Part shown: positions 1 through 10,472 of the stretch, piece after piece
Layout: each line of letters begins with the position of its first letter
Numbering within the stretch: the stretch's first letter is position 1
Assembly (NCBI GenBank): GCA_964527995.1
Contig: CAZGRP010000044.1
Location: forward strand, 1-34,097
Reading direction: 5' to 3'
DNA: 34,097 nt
Origin: CAZGRP01 sp964527995
Lineage (GTDB): Bacteria; Zhuqueibacterota; Zhuqueibacteria; Oceanimicrobiales; CAZGRP01
Made by a program: the position numbers and the translations under genes
The notes under the pieces: generated by a model
What the model saw: the letters and a program-made list of their open reading frames with translations, nothing else
Told to the model about the DNA's origin: nothing
Databases searched by the model: none

Positions 1-59
1 AGCACGTATCAAAGTACTCAGGCAAACCGTGTTGGTTGTGACTTCTGTTCGGGTGCGTC

Positions 60-2294
60 ATGAATCGGGCCATGAAAATTCTGCTGATCGACGACGAGCC
101 CACCATGCACGAGATGGCCAAGACATTCCTCGAGCGGGTGGGGTTTACATGCGTCTCCGCGTACGGTGGAAAAGAGGGTCTGGAAAAGATCTCCACCGAG
201 CGACCCGACCTGATCCTGCTGGATCAGCGCATGCCGGACATCTGTGGCACGGTCGTCTTTGAGGAGTTGCGCCGGAACCCGCGCTATGCCGATCTCCGCG
301 ACACGCCGGTGATCATGTTGACTGCCTTCGAGGATGAGGCCGACCTGCAGCAGCGGATGCTCGAGATGGGGCTGAGTGCCTACCTGCACAAGCCGTTCGG
401 GTTTCGCGAGCTGATCAACGTGATCGAGAATGTGTGGACGCTGCACGAGATCCGCACGCGCAATCTGGAACTGCAGCAGGAGATCGGTCGCACCCAGTCC
501 TACCTGGAACTCCTGATCGAGAACGCCCCCGTGGGCATCTTCTCGACGGATCGCCACGGTCGGATTCGCCAGGTGAACGGCAACTTCTTGCGCCTGCTCG
601 ATCTGACGCAGACTCCAATCCAGGGTGAGAGTCTCTTCTCCTCCACGATTTTCGGAGCCCAGCCGTTCTCTCGAGCCTTGCAGTCCTCGATGGAGAAGGG
701 CCAGTCCTATGTGGTCGAGGGCAGAGACTTCATCACCTCCAAAGGGCGCCGCATCAAGATCAATCTGCGCATCGTCCCGTTTGCGATGGAAATGGGGCAG
801 GCGGACTTTATCGGCATTCTCGAAGACGTCACCGAATCGCAGCGGCGCGCCTACGAACTGAGCCTGCTGTCGGAAATCAGCCAGGCCATGCAAGGCACTC
901 TGGAGGTGGAGCCGTTGCTGCACCTCATCCTGACTTCGATGACGGCCGGCTGCGCGCTCGGATTCAGCCGGGCGATGATTTTCACCATCGACTGGGATCG
1001 CGAGATGCTCGTCGGCCGCATGGGAGTGGGGCCGGGCTCCGCCGAGGAAGCGGCGCGCATCTGGAACGAGCTGTCGGGCGAGCAGATGCCGCTACAGGCA
1101 TTCCTCGAGACCTACGGCCTGCAACCACCCACTGCCGGCGATGTGTTCAACGCCCGTGTCAAGCAGGTATGCGTCCCTTTGGATTCTGACAGTGTCCTCT
1201 GCCGCACTGTGAGGGAGCGCCGCCCCTTCCTGATCACGAGGGCAGAGAACTATGTCGAACCGGATCCACAGGTGCAGGCCATCCCTCCGGCCGAGGAGTT
1301 CGTCGCAGTTCCACTCGTGGCCAAAGACCGGGTGATCGGCGTGATGGTGGCCGACAACATGTACGACAACCAGCCGGTCGACAAAAGCATGGTGAACCTG
1401 CTTACTCTGCTGGGCAACCAGGCGGCTTTGGCTCTGGAGCGGGCCGAGGCGTATCGCCGGCTGGAGGTGAAGACCGAACAGCTCGAACGCGCCTACCAGC
1501 AACTGCAAGATGCATCGCAGCGGCTCATCCATTCCGAGCGATTGGCGACTGTGGGGAAGATGGCGGCTCATGTGGCACACGAAATACGCAACCCACTGGT
1601 GACCATCGGCGGGTATGCCCGCCACATGTTGAAAGCCGGTTGCGCCAACGAGGCCGTGCAGCAGATGTGCCAGGTGATCGCCGACGAGGTTTTGCGGCTG
1701 GAGAATATTCTCGCCGACGTTCTCAATTTCACGCGCCTGCCGGAGCCGAGCCCGAAACGCAGCAACTTGAACCGGGTGGTCGCCGAGGCGTGCCATCTGG
1801 TGGAAGCGGATGCGCGCAGTGCCGGAGTCGAAATTCGCCAGCTTCTGGACGACCGTCTGCCCAACTTCTATTTCGACCCGAACCAGATCAAGCAGGTGCT
1901 GCTGAACCTGCTCCAGAACGCCTTGCAGTCGTTTGGGGACGGAGGCACGATCACGGTCACCACCGAGGCGGTAGACGACCACGTACGAATCCAAATCGAG
2001 GACACCGGCAGCGGCATTCCGGAAGAGGTGCAGGAGAACATGTTCAACCCGTTCTTCACCACGCGGCCCCATGGCACAGGGTTGGGACTGGCGATCTGCC
2101 AGCAGATCGTTCATGACCACGGCGGCCGCATTCAAGTGAAGAGCACGGTTTCTGTGGGCACTACCTTCACGCTGACGCTGCCGCTGCGGCGGTCGGCCGA
2201 GGAGTTTCGCCAGAGCCTGAGAGAGGACCAGGTCCTGAGTGAGACGGTCCTCGGCCAGGAAACGGGGGCGATCGAGCTGGAAGTATCGAATTAG
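60..2294 (+). CDS. Hybrid sensor histidine kinase (receiver-PAS-GAF-HisKA-HATPase)
   Basis: A cytoplasmic two-component kinase of about 744 residues with no membrane segment. The receiver domain comes first (about residues 5-125), with acidic pair D11/D12, phospho-acceptor D55 in LLDQRMPD, T88 and K111. A PAS domain follows (about 148-262), then a GAF domain (about 268-462). A coiled linker leads to the HisKA domain with phospho-acceptor H507 in HEIRNP. The HATPase domain carries the N box (QVLLNLLQNA), the G1 box DTGSGIP and the G2 box GTGLGLA. An N-terminal receiver means the kinase probably takes its phosphate or signal from another kinase and adds a PAS/GAF-sensed ligand. No strong ribosome-binding site precedes ATG 60. 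The in-frame ATG at 72 (MKILLIDDEP) is an equally good start. The next gene is a lone receiver 11 nt downstream, its likely partner. The input signal is unknown. Confidence 0.93.
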   Translation: MNRAMKILLIDDEPTMHEMAKTFLERVGFTCVSAYGGKEGLEKISTERPDLILLDQRMPDICGTVVFEELRRNPRYADLRDTPVIMLTAFEDEADLQQRMLEMGLSAYLHKPFGFRELINVIENVWTLHEIRTRNLELQQEIGRTQSYLELLIENAPVGIFSTDRHGRIRQVNGNFLRLLDLTQTPIQGESLFSSTIFGAQPFSRALQSSMEKGQSYVVEGRDFITSKGRRIKINLRIVPFAMEMGQADFIGILEDVTESQRRAYELSLLSEISQAMQGTLEVEPLLHLILTSMTAGCALGFSRAMIFTIDWDREMLVGRMGVGPGSAEEAARIWNELSGEQMPLQAFLETYGLQPPTAGDVFNARVKQVCVPLDSDSVLCRTVRERRPFLITRAENYVEPDPQVQAIPPAEEFVAVPLVAKDRVIGVMVADNMYDNQPVDKSMVNLLTLLGNQAALALERAEAYRRLEVKTEQLERAYQQLQDASQRLIHSERLATVGKMAAHVAHEIRNPLVTIGGYARHMLKAGCANEAVQQMCQVIADEVLRLENILADVLNFTRLPEPSPKRSNLNRVVAEACHLVEADARSAGVEIRQLLDDRLPNFYFDPNQIKQVLLNLLQNALQSFGDGGTITVTTEAVDDHVRIQIEDTGSGIPEEVQENMFNPFFTTRPHGTGLGLAICQQIVHDHGGRIQVKSTVSVGTTFTLTLPLRRSAEEFRQSLREDQVLSETVLGQETGAIELEVSN

Positions 2295-2305
2295 GGAGTT
2301 GCACC

Positions 2306-2698
2306 GTGGAAAAGTCAACCTCGCACACCATTCTGCTCGTTGAGGATGATGTCAGCCAGCGTCTGTTGTTCGCAACCGAACTTGAGAACGAGGGATATCG
2401 GGTCATCTGCGCCCACGATGGCTACGAGGCCCTGGACAGGCTCGAAGAGGAACGCCCCGACCTTGTGATTCTCGACATCCGTCTGCCAGGCATGGACGGC
2501 ATGGAAGCCATGGGCCATATTCTTGCCCGATACGAGGACATACCGGTCATTCTGCATACCGCCTATGCTGTCTGGAAGGACAATTTCCGAAGCTGGGCAG
2601 CTGACCACTATGTGATCAAATCTTCCGATCTGACCGAGCTGAAAGAGAAGATCAAGGAGACCCTGAAGCGACGGTCCGACCGCCGTTCGGTGGCATGA
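2306..2698 (+). CDS. Single-domain response regulator (CheY-like receiver)
   Basis: A 130-residue stand-alone receiver with no DNA-binding or enzymatic output domain. It shows the acidic pair in LLVEDDVSQ, the phospho-acceptor Asp in LVILDIRLPGMDG, the switch Thr in ILHTAY and the conserved Lys in YVIKSS. A short basic tail (KRRSDRRSVA) follows the last helix. It starts at GTG 2306, 11 nt after the kinase stop, with GGGAG at about 2294-2298 acting as a ribosome-binding site. As the immediate neighbour of the hybrid kinase it is the likely acceptor of phosphate from H507. With no output domain it must act by protein-protein contact or pass phosphate on. The receiver assignment is sure; the partnership is inferred from adjacency. 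Confidence 0.9.
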   Translation: MEKSTSHTILLVEDDVSQRLLFATELENEGYRVICAHDGYEALDRLEEERPDLVILDIRLPGMDGMEAMGHILARYEDIPVILHTAYAVWKDNFRSWAADHYVIKSSDLTELKEKIKETLKRRSDRRSVA

Positions 2699-2773
2699 GA
2701 CGGTGCGTCGCGGGTGCGGCACGCAGATGCACCGCCGTCGACCTGGGACAAAACACAAACCGGAGGAGGAAAC

Positions 2774-3664
2774 GTGAGAGGGCAACGGCCATACCCCACC
2801 TTGGCGCGTCTGGCATCGGTCTGGGTGGCGATCGTTGTTGGCAGTGCTGGTCTTGTCGGCCTGGTGACCAACCTGCAGGCGTGGGGGTTCACGGCCCATC
2901 GACAGATCAACTATCGTGCTGTGGCCCTGCTGCCTGCCGAGATGCAGCCTTTCTTTCTTCGCCACCGCAATTTCCTCGCTGAGCACGCCGTCGACCCGGA
3001 TCTCTGGCGCCGCCAGGACAAGGCCGAGGGCGTCCACCACTACATTGACATCGATCTGTACGGTCGCTATCCCTTCCGTGAACTACCGCGTGACTACAAA
3101 GCCGCCGTGGCCAAGTTTGGAGAGGACGTCGTCCGGCAGAGAGGGCTGGGCCCGTGGCGCGTCGTCGAGTTTCTGGGAAAACTCAGCCGTGCTATGCGGG
3201 ACGGCAATCGAGATGAAACGCTCTTGACCGCCGCTGCCCTGGGCCACTACGTTGCCGACCTGCACGTGCCGCTCCACACCGTGGAGAACTACGACGGCCA
3301 GATGACGGGCAACCGCGGGATCCACAAGCGCTGGGAGTCGGTCATGATCGATGCCTTCCTGCCCGATATCCGTTTGCATCCGGCTCCGGCTCGCTACCTG
3401 GAGCGGCCCCTCGACGCCGTTTTCGGCATCGTCCTCGACAGCTACGTGTTCGCCGACGATTTGCTGCGGGCGGACGACCACGCCAAGGCTGCCGGCCGTG
3501 CGTATGAGAAGCCCGAAGACTACGATGTCGGCTACTACTCCGGGCTCTACCGACAAACCCGCTGGATCGCCCAGCGGCGCCTGGAGTCTGCCATCAGCGA
3601 TGTGGCCTCGTTCTGGTACACGGCCTGGCGAGATGCCGGACAGCCCTCCCTGGCAAGCGATTAG
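2774..3664 (+). CDS. Exported S1/P1-type zinc nuclease / zinc-dependent phospholipase C family
   Basis: Probable secreted trinuclear-zinc hydrolase acting on single-stranded nucleic acid or phospholipid. I chose GTG 2774 because GGAGGAGGA (2762-2770) lies just upstream; a longer in-frame reading from 2714 lacks such a site. The N-terminus is a signal peptide with a hydrophobic stretch (about residues 15-33) ending at LQA-W37. After cleavage there, Trp becomes residue 1 and H42 residue 6, which is the P1 nuclease arrangement in which the N-terminal Trp binds zinc. Further candidate ligands are D74 or D76, H89 (HHYID), H158, D162 and H168 (GHYVADLHVPLH), and H184 with E188 (GIHKRWE; P1 has Asp at the last position). 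The 296-residue length suits the family. Substrate cannot be told from sequence. It is separated by 75 nt from the receiver gene and may be unrelated to it. Confidence 0.82.
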   Translation: MRGQRPYPTLARLASVWVAIVVGSAGLVGLVTNLQAWGFTAHRQINYRAVALLPAEMQPFFLRHRNFLAEHAVDPDLWRRQDKAEGVHHYIDIDLYGRYPFRELPRDYKAAVAKFGEDVVRQRGLGPWRVVEFLGKLSRAMRDGNRDETLLTAAALGHYVADLHVPLHTVENYDGQMTGNRGIHKRWESVMIDAFLPDIRLHPAPARYLERPLDAVFGIVLDSYVFADDLLRADDHAKAAGRAYEKPEDYDVGYYSGLYRQTRWIAQRRLESAISDVASFWYTAWRDAGQPSLASD

Positions 3665-3747
3665 ACATGGCCGGCCTTGCGTCGCTGTTTGGGTGAGACC
3701 AGGCGGCGCCGGCCTTTGGAGACTCGTCCCTCGCTGGAACGACAGGA

Positions 3748-5103
3748 ATGATGGATTTCCACCACAACGCCTCTCCATCGCATGATCAGCGCGAGATTCT
3801 CTCGGTCTCCGAGCTCACCCGTACGATCAAGTGGACCCTGGAAAGCGCTCTGCCGCTCATGTGGGTGGAGGGTGAGATCTCCAATTTCAAGCACCACACT
3901 TCCGGCCACATGTATTTCGTGCTCAAGGACGAGGCGGCGCAGATCCAATGCGTCATGTGGAAGACTCGCAATGGCGGACTCTTTTTCACGCCGCAGGACG
4001 GCATGAAGGTGCTGGTGCAGGGTCAGGTCACCGTGTACGAGAAGCGCGGCACCTACCAACTCGATGTGCATCAGATGCAGCCGGCCGGGGTGGGAGAGTT
4101 GCAGCTTGCCTTCGAGCAGCTCAAGGCGAAGCTGCGCGCCGAGGGCTTGTTCGATCTGGGACGCAAGCGGCCGCTACCCGCGTTCCCGACACGCATCGGC
4201 CTCGTCACCTCGCCCGCGGGGGCAGCGGTGCGCGATCTGATCACCGTGCTGCAGCGTCGCTTCCCGCCGGTCGAGATTGTCCTGAAACCCGTGCGCGTGC
4301 AGGGGGAAGGGGCTGCTGCAGAGATCGCTGCGGCCATCGAGGACTTCAATCGCTACGGCGAGGTGGATCTGCTCATTGTCGGTCGGGGCGGTGGATCGCT
4401 GGAGGATCTCTGGGCTTTCAACGAGGAGGTTGTGGCGCGCGCCATCTTTCGGTCGCAGATTCCGGTGGTCTCTGCAGTCGGACATGAGGTCGATTTCAGC
4501 ATCGCCGATTTTGTTGCCGACGTTCGCGCGCCCACACCGTCGGCTGCTGCTGAGGTGGCCGTGCCCGATCGTTTTGAGCTGGAGCGCCGGATCCAGGCCG
4601 GGATCGGCAGGGCGTACGCCGCCCTGCAGGGCCGCATCGATGGCGCCCGCAGTCATCTCAAGCGGCTGGAGTCGAGCTACGGCTACCGCCGGCCGCGCGA
4701 TATCGTTTTCCAGTATGCCCAGCGAGTCGACGAGCTAGCTCGGGCTCTGTGGACCGCTGCCAGCCATCGCCTGGCCCTCGATCGCCAGGCCGTGGAGGGG
4801 CTTGCCAAGCGCCTGCAAGGCCTCAACCACGAAGCCATCCTGCGCCGGGGCTATAGCCTGTGCTATCGCCGTCGCGACGGCGCCCTGGTCAGCCAGGCCG
4901 CAAAGCTCGACCTGGACGATGAAATCGAAGTGCAGTTCCACCGAGGCCGAATCCTCGGCACGGTCGAGGACGTGATCCCCGATGTGGCGGCTGGAGAGAC
5001 ATCGCGGCCGTTGCGCAAGGTGAAAAAGCAGGGCCGCAAGCGACGTGCGGCTGCCGGCACATCGCCAAAGCAGTTGGACGTGTTCGATTCAGAGGAAGGA
5101 TGA
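3748..5103 (+). CDS. xseA: Exodeoxyribonuclease VII large subunit
   Basis: Catalytic subunit of exonuclease VII, which degrades single-stranded DNA from both ends into oligonucleotides, in the cytoplasm. The protein has 451 residues, normal for the family. An N-terminal OB-fold (about 15-105) contains WVEGEISNFKHHTSGHMYFVLKD. The nuclease core contains GRGGGSLEDLWAFNEE and VSAVGHEVDFSIADFVADVRAPTPSAAAE, the family signatures. A coiled-coil region that carries the small subunits follows. The C-terminus is unusual: a Lys/Arg-rich linker and then QLDVF at residues 442-446, which looks like a beta-sliding-clamp-binding pentapeptide (see findings). The start is ATG 3748, or ATG 3751 immediately after it. 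xseB follows with a 7-nt gap. Confidence 0.97.
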   Translation: MMDFHHNASPSHDQREILSVSELTRTIKWTLESALPLMWVEGEISNFKHHTSGHMYFVLKDEAAQIQCVMWKTRNGGLFFTPQDGMKVLVQGQVTVYEKRGTYQLDVHQMQPAGVGELQLAFEQLKAKLRAEGLFDLGRKRPLPAFPTRIGLVTSPAGAAVRDLITVLQRRFPPVEIVLKPVRVQGEGAAAEIAAAIEDFNRYGEVDLLIVGRGGGSLEDLWAFNEEVVARAIFRSQIPVVSAVGHEVDFSIADFVADVRAPTPSAAAEVAVPDRFELERRIQAGIGRAYAALQGRIDGARSHLKRLESSYGYRRPRDIVFQYAQRVDELARALWTAASHRLALDRQAVEGLAKRLQGLNHEAILRRGYSLCYRRRDGALVSQAAKLDLDDEIEVQFHRGRILGTVEDVIPDVAAGETSRPLRKVKKQGRKRRAAAGTSPKQLDVFDSEEG

Positions 5104-5110
5104 GGTAGGC

Positions 5111-5332
5111 ATGGAGCAGACCTTCGAAGCGGCGTTCAAGCGCCTGGAGGAAATCGTCGCCCTGCTGGAACAGGGCGAGTTGCCTCTCGATGAGAGCCTG
5201 AGGGTTTTCGAAGAAGGGGTCGAACTGGCGCGCTATTGTACGGCGAAACTCGACGATGCCGAGAAGCGCATCAACGTGCTGGTGAAGGACGACGGCGGTT
5301 TTGAGCTTCAACCGATGGAATCCCCGGAGTAA
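5111..5332 (+). CDS. xseB: Exodeoxyribonuclease VII small subunit
   Basis: Non-catalytic small subunit of exonuclease VII, 73 residues, which binds along the coiled-coil of XseA. The typical core is visible: FEAAFKRLEEIVALLEQGELPLDESLRVFEEGVELARYC, a two-helix hairpin. I chose ATG 5111 because it gives the canonical family N-terminus (MEQTFEAAFKRLEEIV), and GAGG at 5102-5105 upstream can serve as the ribosome-binding site. The in-frame extension back to 5045 overlaps the xseA coding end and has no family similarity. It sits directly after xseA, as in many bacteria, and 5 nt before NAD kinase. Confidence 0.95.
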   Translation: MEQTFEAAFKRLEEIVALLEQGELPLDESLRVFEEGVELARYCTAKLDDAEKRINVLVKDDGGFELQPMESPE

Positions 5333-5337
5333 TCGCT

Positions 5338-6226
5338 TTGGCCGGCATTGACAAGACAGGGCCGATTTCGCGTGTGGCCATCGTTGGCAATCTCGGCAAG
5401 GAGGGCCTCGACCGGCATGTGCGCCGGCTGCTCGCCATGCTGGCAGAGCGCGGCGTCTCGGTCGCGGTCGCCGAAGATCTCGCCGAGGCCTTGGGCCTGC
5501 GTGGTGGGGATGTGACGCCCGTGCCCAGGGATGAGATCGGCCGGCACTCGGACCTGGTCATCTCTTTCGGCGGCGACGGTACCATCCTGGACACGGCGCG
5601 CCGGGTGGGGGGCAACGGCGTGCCCATCCTGGGGGTGAAGCTGGGTGGACTTGGATTCCTGGCGGAGATGCTGCCGGAGGAGTTGCCGCTGAGTCTGGAC
5701 GACGTCTTGCGCGGCCGTTTCCAGGTGATCGAACGCATGTTGCTGCGCGTGCAACTTCCCGACGGCAAGGCCGTGCATGCCCTGAATGACGTCGTCATCG
5801 ACAAGGGGGCGACCTCCCGGCTTCTGCGGCTGCGCACCTGCATCGACGATGCCTATCTGAACACCTACATTGCTGACGGTCTGATCGTGGCCACGCCGAC
5901 TGGATCGACGGCCTATTCCCTGGCAGCCGGGGGGCCGTTGCTCCTCCCCACCATGCGGGCGATGGTGGTCACACCGATCTGTCCGCACTCTCTCACCGCC
6001 CGGCCCATCGTCATTCCGGATGATCACAGCGTCACGATCGAGGTGGCGGTTGCCGGCCGCACTGCTCTGGTGAACGCTGACGGCCGCGTCGTTGCCGAAA
6101 TCCGCCAGGGCCTGCCGGTGACGGTGCGCCGCGGAGACTACTCGGTGCGGCTGGTGCACTCCAAAGGCCGCCACTTCTTCGACGTATTGCGGGCCAAGCT
6201 TCACTGGGGCGAAGACATACGCGAAG

Positions 6227-6234
<8 letters not shown>
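5338..6234 (+). CDS. nadK: NAD kinase
   Basis: Phosphorylates NAD to NADP with ATP or polyphosphate, the only route to NADP. It has 298 residues. The signature GGDGT is at residues 78-82, followed by GVKLGGLGFLAE. The conserved LNDVVID is near 149-155 and DGLIVATPTGSTAYSLAAGGP near 180-200, all diagnostic of the family. The start is TTG 5338, supported by GGAG at 5326-5329 eight nt upstream; an internal GTG just before VAIVGN is less likely. The stop overlaps the mutS start by 8 nt, so translation is probably coupled. Its place between xseB and mutS follows a nadK-near-repair-gene arrangement seen in several phyla; it usually lies beside recN. Confidence 0.96.
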
Positions 6235-8854
<2,620 letters not shown>

Positions 8855-9182
8855 CCGGAGTCGCGCTGCGGCGATCGAAGCGCCTGTCGCTTGAGAGAGT
8901 ACCAGCGGGGGGCCGCGAGTTGGGATCGGCAGGATTTTTTGCTTGCGTCGGTTGCCGGATTTGCTTAGTTTTCGTGCAGCCTTGTCGATGATGGCTGAAA
9001 GAAAGGTTGGGTGCACACGCATACTGGAGGGTTCAGGCCTATCGCGCTTCGCTACTGCTGAAAAGGGTGCCGGGCGACATCGCTATCGCGACAGCGGAAG
9101 ACCGGTTCCGCGCCGTGCGCCATGGGCCTCGGCACGAGTGGGGGTGGGCGAAGGGTGAAGCAGTCAATTTGGGAGTCTGCAG
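8855..9182 (+). other. Intergenic leader between mutS and the PorV-like gene
   Basis: This 328-nt gap holds no convincing gene. A weak stem (GCCG 8912-8915 with CGGC 8927-8930) followed by a T run (8935-8940) may end the mutS transcript. A promoter-like pair follows at 8943-8971. If that promoter is used, roughly 200 nt of untranslated leader would precede ATG 9183. I see no riboswitch consensus I can name in it. Short open frames across the gap lack ribosome-binding sites and protein-like composition. Confidence 0.45.
8943..8971 (+). promoter_or_regulatory. Candidate sigma-70-type promoter upstream of PorV-like gene
   Basis: TTGCGT (8943-8948) is separated by exactly 17 nt from TAGTTT (8966-8971), just after a T run that may terminate mutS. 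The -10 match is poor, but the layout resembles the pair before plsC (TTGCAT, 17 nt, TAACTT). It would drive the barrel gene at 9183. Confidence 0.35.
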
Positions 9183-10214
9183 ATGGGTTGTCGACAGCTT
9201 CTTGCACGATGGGCCACAACTCTCGTGTTTTTCTGGGTTTCCACCGCCAGCGCGCAATCCGTTGTGAAGTACGGGGGTGAGTTCCTTAGCCTGGGGGTGG
9301 GGGCACGCGCCCTGGGCATGGGCGGTGCCTACGGCGCCCTGGCCCGCGACGTGTCGGCCATCTACTGGAATCCCGCCGGATTGGCCTTCATCGACTTCCC
9401 GGAGATCATGCTGATGCATTCGCAGCAGTTCGCCGGGGTGATCAACTACAACTACGCCGGCTTCGCCCTGCCAGTGGGTTCCGAGGGCAGCCTGGGAATC
9501 AGCCTCATCCGCCTCGGCATCGACAACATCCCGGTGACGGAGCTCACCAATCGGAACCTTCCGTTGGGGGCCTTCTACACCGACAAAGACGGCCAGCTTC
9601 GCCAGAACCGGCCTTACGTGAAGAAGAACATCTCCGACGCCGAGTACGCCATCTATCTGAGCTACGCCAAAAGCCTGCAATCGGGTTTGTCGCTCGGTGC
9701 CAACATCAAGTTTATCTACAAGGGCATTGGCGACTTCTCCGCCTGGGGACTGGGGTTCGACGCCGGTGCCATGTTCAACCCCACCGGCAACCTGCAGCTC
9801 GGACTGAATCTCACCGACCTTACCACCACCTATCTGGTGTGGAACAGCGGCACCAAAGAGTTGATCCCGCCGTCGCTGCGCCTGGGCGCCGCCTACCCGG
9901 TAGATCTCGGTCTGCTATCCGGCCGGGTGACGCCGACGGCCGACGTGCTGGTTCGCTTTGAGAACCGGCGTTACTCGAGCCAGGCCAATTTGGGCCGCGC
10001 CAGCTTTGACTTTCTTTTTGGGTGGGAATATGAATTCAACAACACGGTAGCACTGAGAATTGGCTCGGATGCGGGAAATCTGGCGGCTGGTGTCGGCCTG
10101 CGGCTGCCGAAATTGGAAGTCGACTATGCTTTCTTGAGCCACGACGGGTTGGGAACCACACACCGTATCTCCGCCAGGTTGACCATCGAAGACCCCCGTT
10201 TGGGGCGTCGGTAG
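9183..10214 (+). CDS. PorV/PorQ family outer-membrane beta-barrel protein
   Basis: A 343-residue exported protein predicted to form a FadL-like barrel in the outer membrane. It has a signal peptide (about residues 1-25, hydrophobic core TTLVFFWV, cleavage near ASAQ). The mature N-terminus carries the family hallmark YGGEFLSLGVGARALGMGGAYGA, then SAIYWNPAGLA, typical of PorV/PorQ (UPF0164). Alternating aromatic and polar beta-strands follow, ending in ISARLTIE. In Bacteroidetes, PorV shuttles T9SS cargo to the attachment complex; here that role is only suggested by the T9SS-like sorting domain on the metalloprotease at 30207. GGGAG (9171-9175) lies 7 nt before ATG 9183. It appears to be a single-gene unit followed by a terminator-like hairpin. 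Confidence 0.85.
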   Translation: MGCRQLLARWATTLVFFWVSTASAQSVVKYGGEFLSLGVGARALGMGGAYGALARDVSAIYWNPAGLAFIDFPEIMLMHSQQFAGVINYNYAGFALPVGSEGSLGISLIRLGIDNIPVTELTNRNLPLGAFYTDKDGQLRQNRPYVKKNISDAEYAIYLSYAKSLQSGLSLGANIKFIYKGIGDFSAWGLGFDAGAMFNPTGNLQLGLNLTDLTTTYLVWNSGTKELIPPSLRLGAAYPVDLGLLSGRVTPTADVLVRFENRRYSSQANLGRASFDFLFGWEYEFNNTVALRIGSDAGNLAAGVGLRLPKLEVDYAFLSHDGLGTTHRISARLTIEDPRLGRR

Positions 10215-10264
10215 GGGACCTCCGAAGGCGGTCCGACTGCCCTGGAGCAGGCGGTTTCACTTCG

Positions 10265-10305
10265 GCACCGGAAGGTGCGCCGACAGCTCCTTCTTCTTTG
10301 TTTTT
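10265..10305 (+). terminator. Possible rho-independent terminator after PorV-like gene
   Basis: A perfect 5-bp stem, GCACC (10265-10269) and GGTGC (10274-10278), closes a GGAA tetraloop. A pyrimidine/T-rich tract follows at 10289-10305 after an 11-nt gap. A second small stem (GGACC 10216-10220 with GGTCC 10230-10234) lies just after the stop codon. The T tract is not immediately adjacent, so this is tentative. Confidence 0.35.
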
Positions 10306-10341
10306 CCAGGTACTAACCCCCGAAGAATTTCAAAAATCTGT

Positions 10342-10370
10342 TTGACTCTCAGGGTTTTTTTTTGTAAAAT
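10342..10370 (+). promoter_or_regulatory. Strong sigma-70-type promoter for the yicC-remA-gmk-rpoZ-coaBC operon
   Basis: TTGACT (10342-10347), a 17-nt spacer with a T-rich centre, and TAAAAT (10365-10370) give 5/6 matches to each consensus hexamer. Transcription would start near 10377, about 95 nt before ATG 10473. This is the clearest promoter in the window. It stands in an unusually AT-rich patch and heads a run of genes with no comparable internal promoter up to at least 18223. Confidence 0.75.
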
Positions 10371-10472
10371 CTAAGTCGATTGTAATTTGGAACTTATTGA
10401 GTGGAGTCACGGCCCAAACGGTGGAGTTGACCCAGGCCTGGCCGTAGACCCGCCAGGAGAAGGGCGGCGTAG

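Noticed and set aside
2699..2773. Imperfect inverted repeat (GGTGC/GCACC) between the receiver and the nuclease gene
   Set aside because: The 5-bp stem has a long loop and bulged flanks; nothing distinguishes it from chance in GC-rich sequence.
3670..3713. Complementary GGCCGGC and GCCGGCC segments between the nuclease gene and xseA
   Set aside because: The 7-bp match is perfect, but the loop would be about 30 nt and no T run follows, so it is not a convincing terminator.
8943..9158. Short + strand open frames in the mutS to PorV-like gap
   Set aside because: They start without ribosome-binding sites, and their Arg/Gly-rich translations show no protein-like pattern. The gap is better read as a leader.
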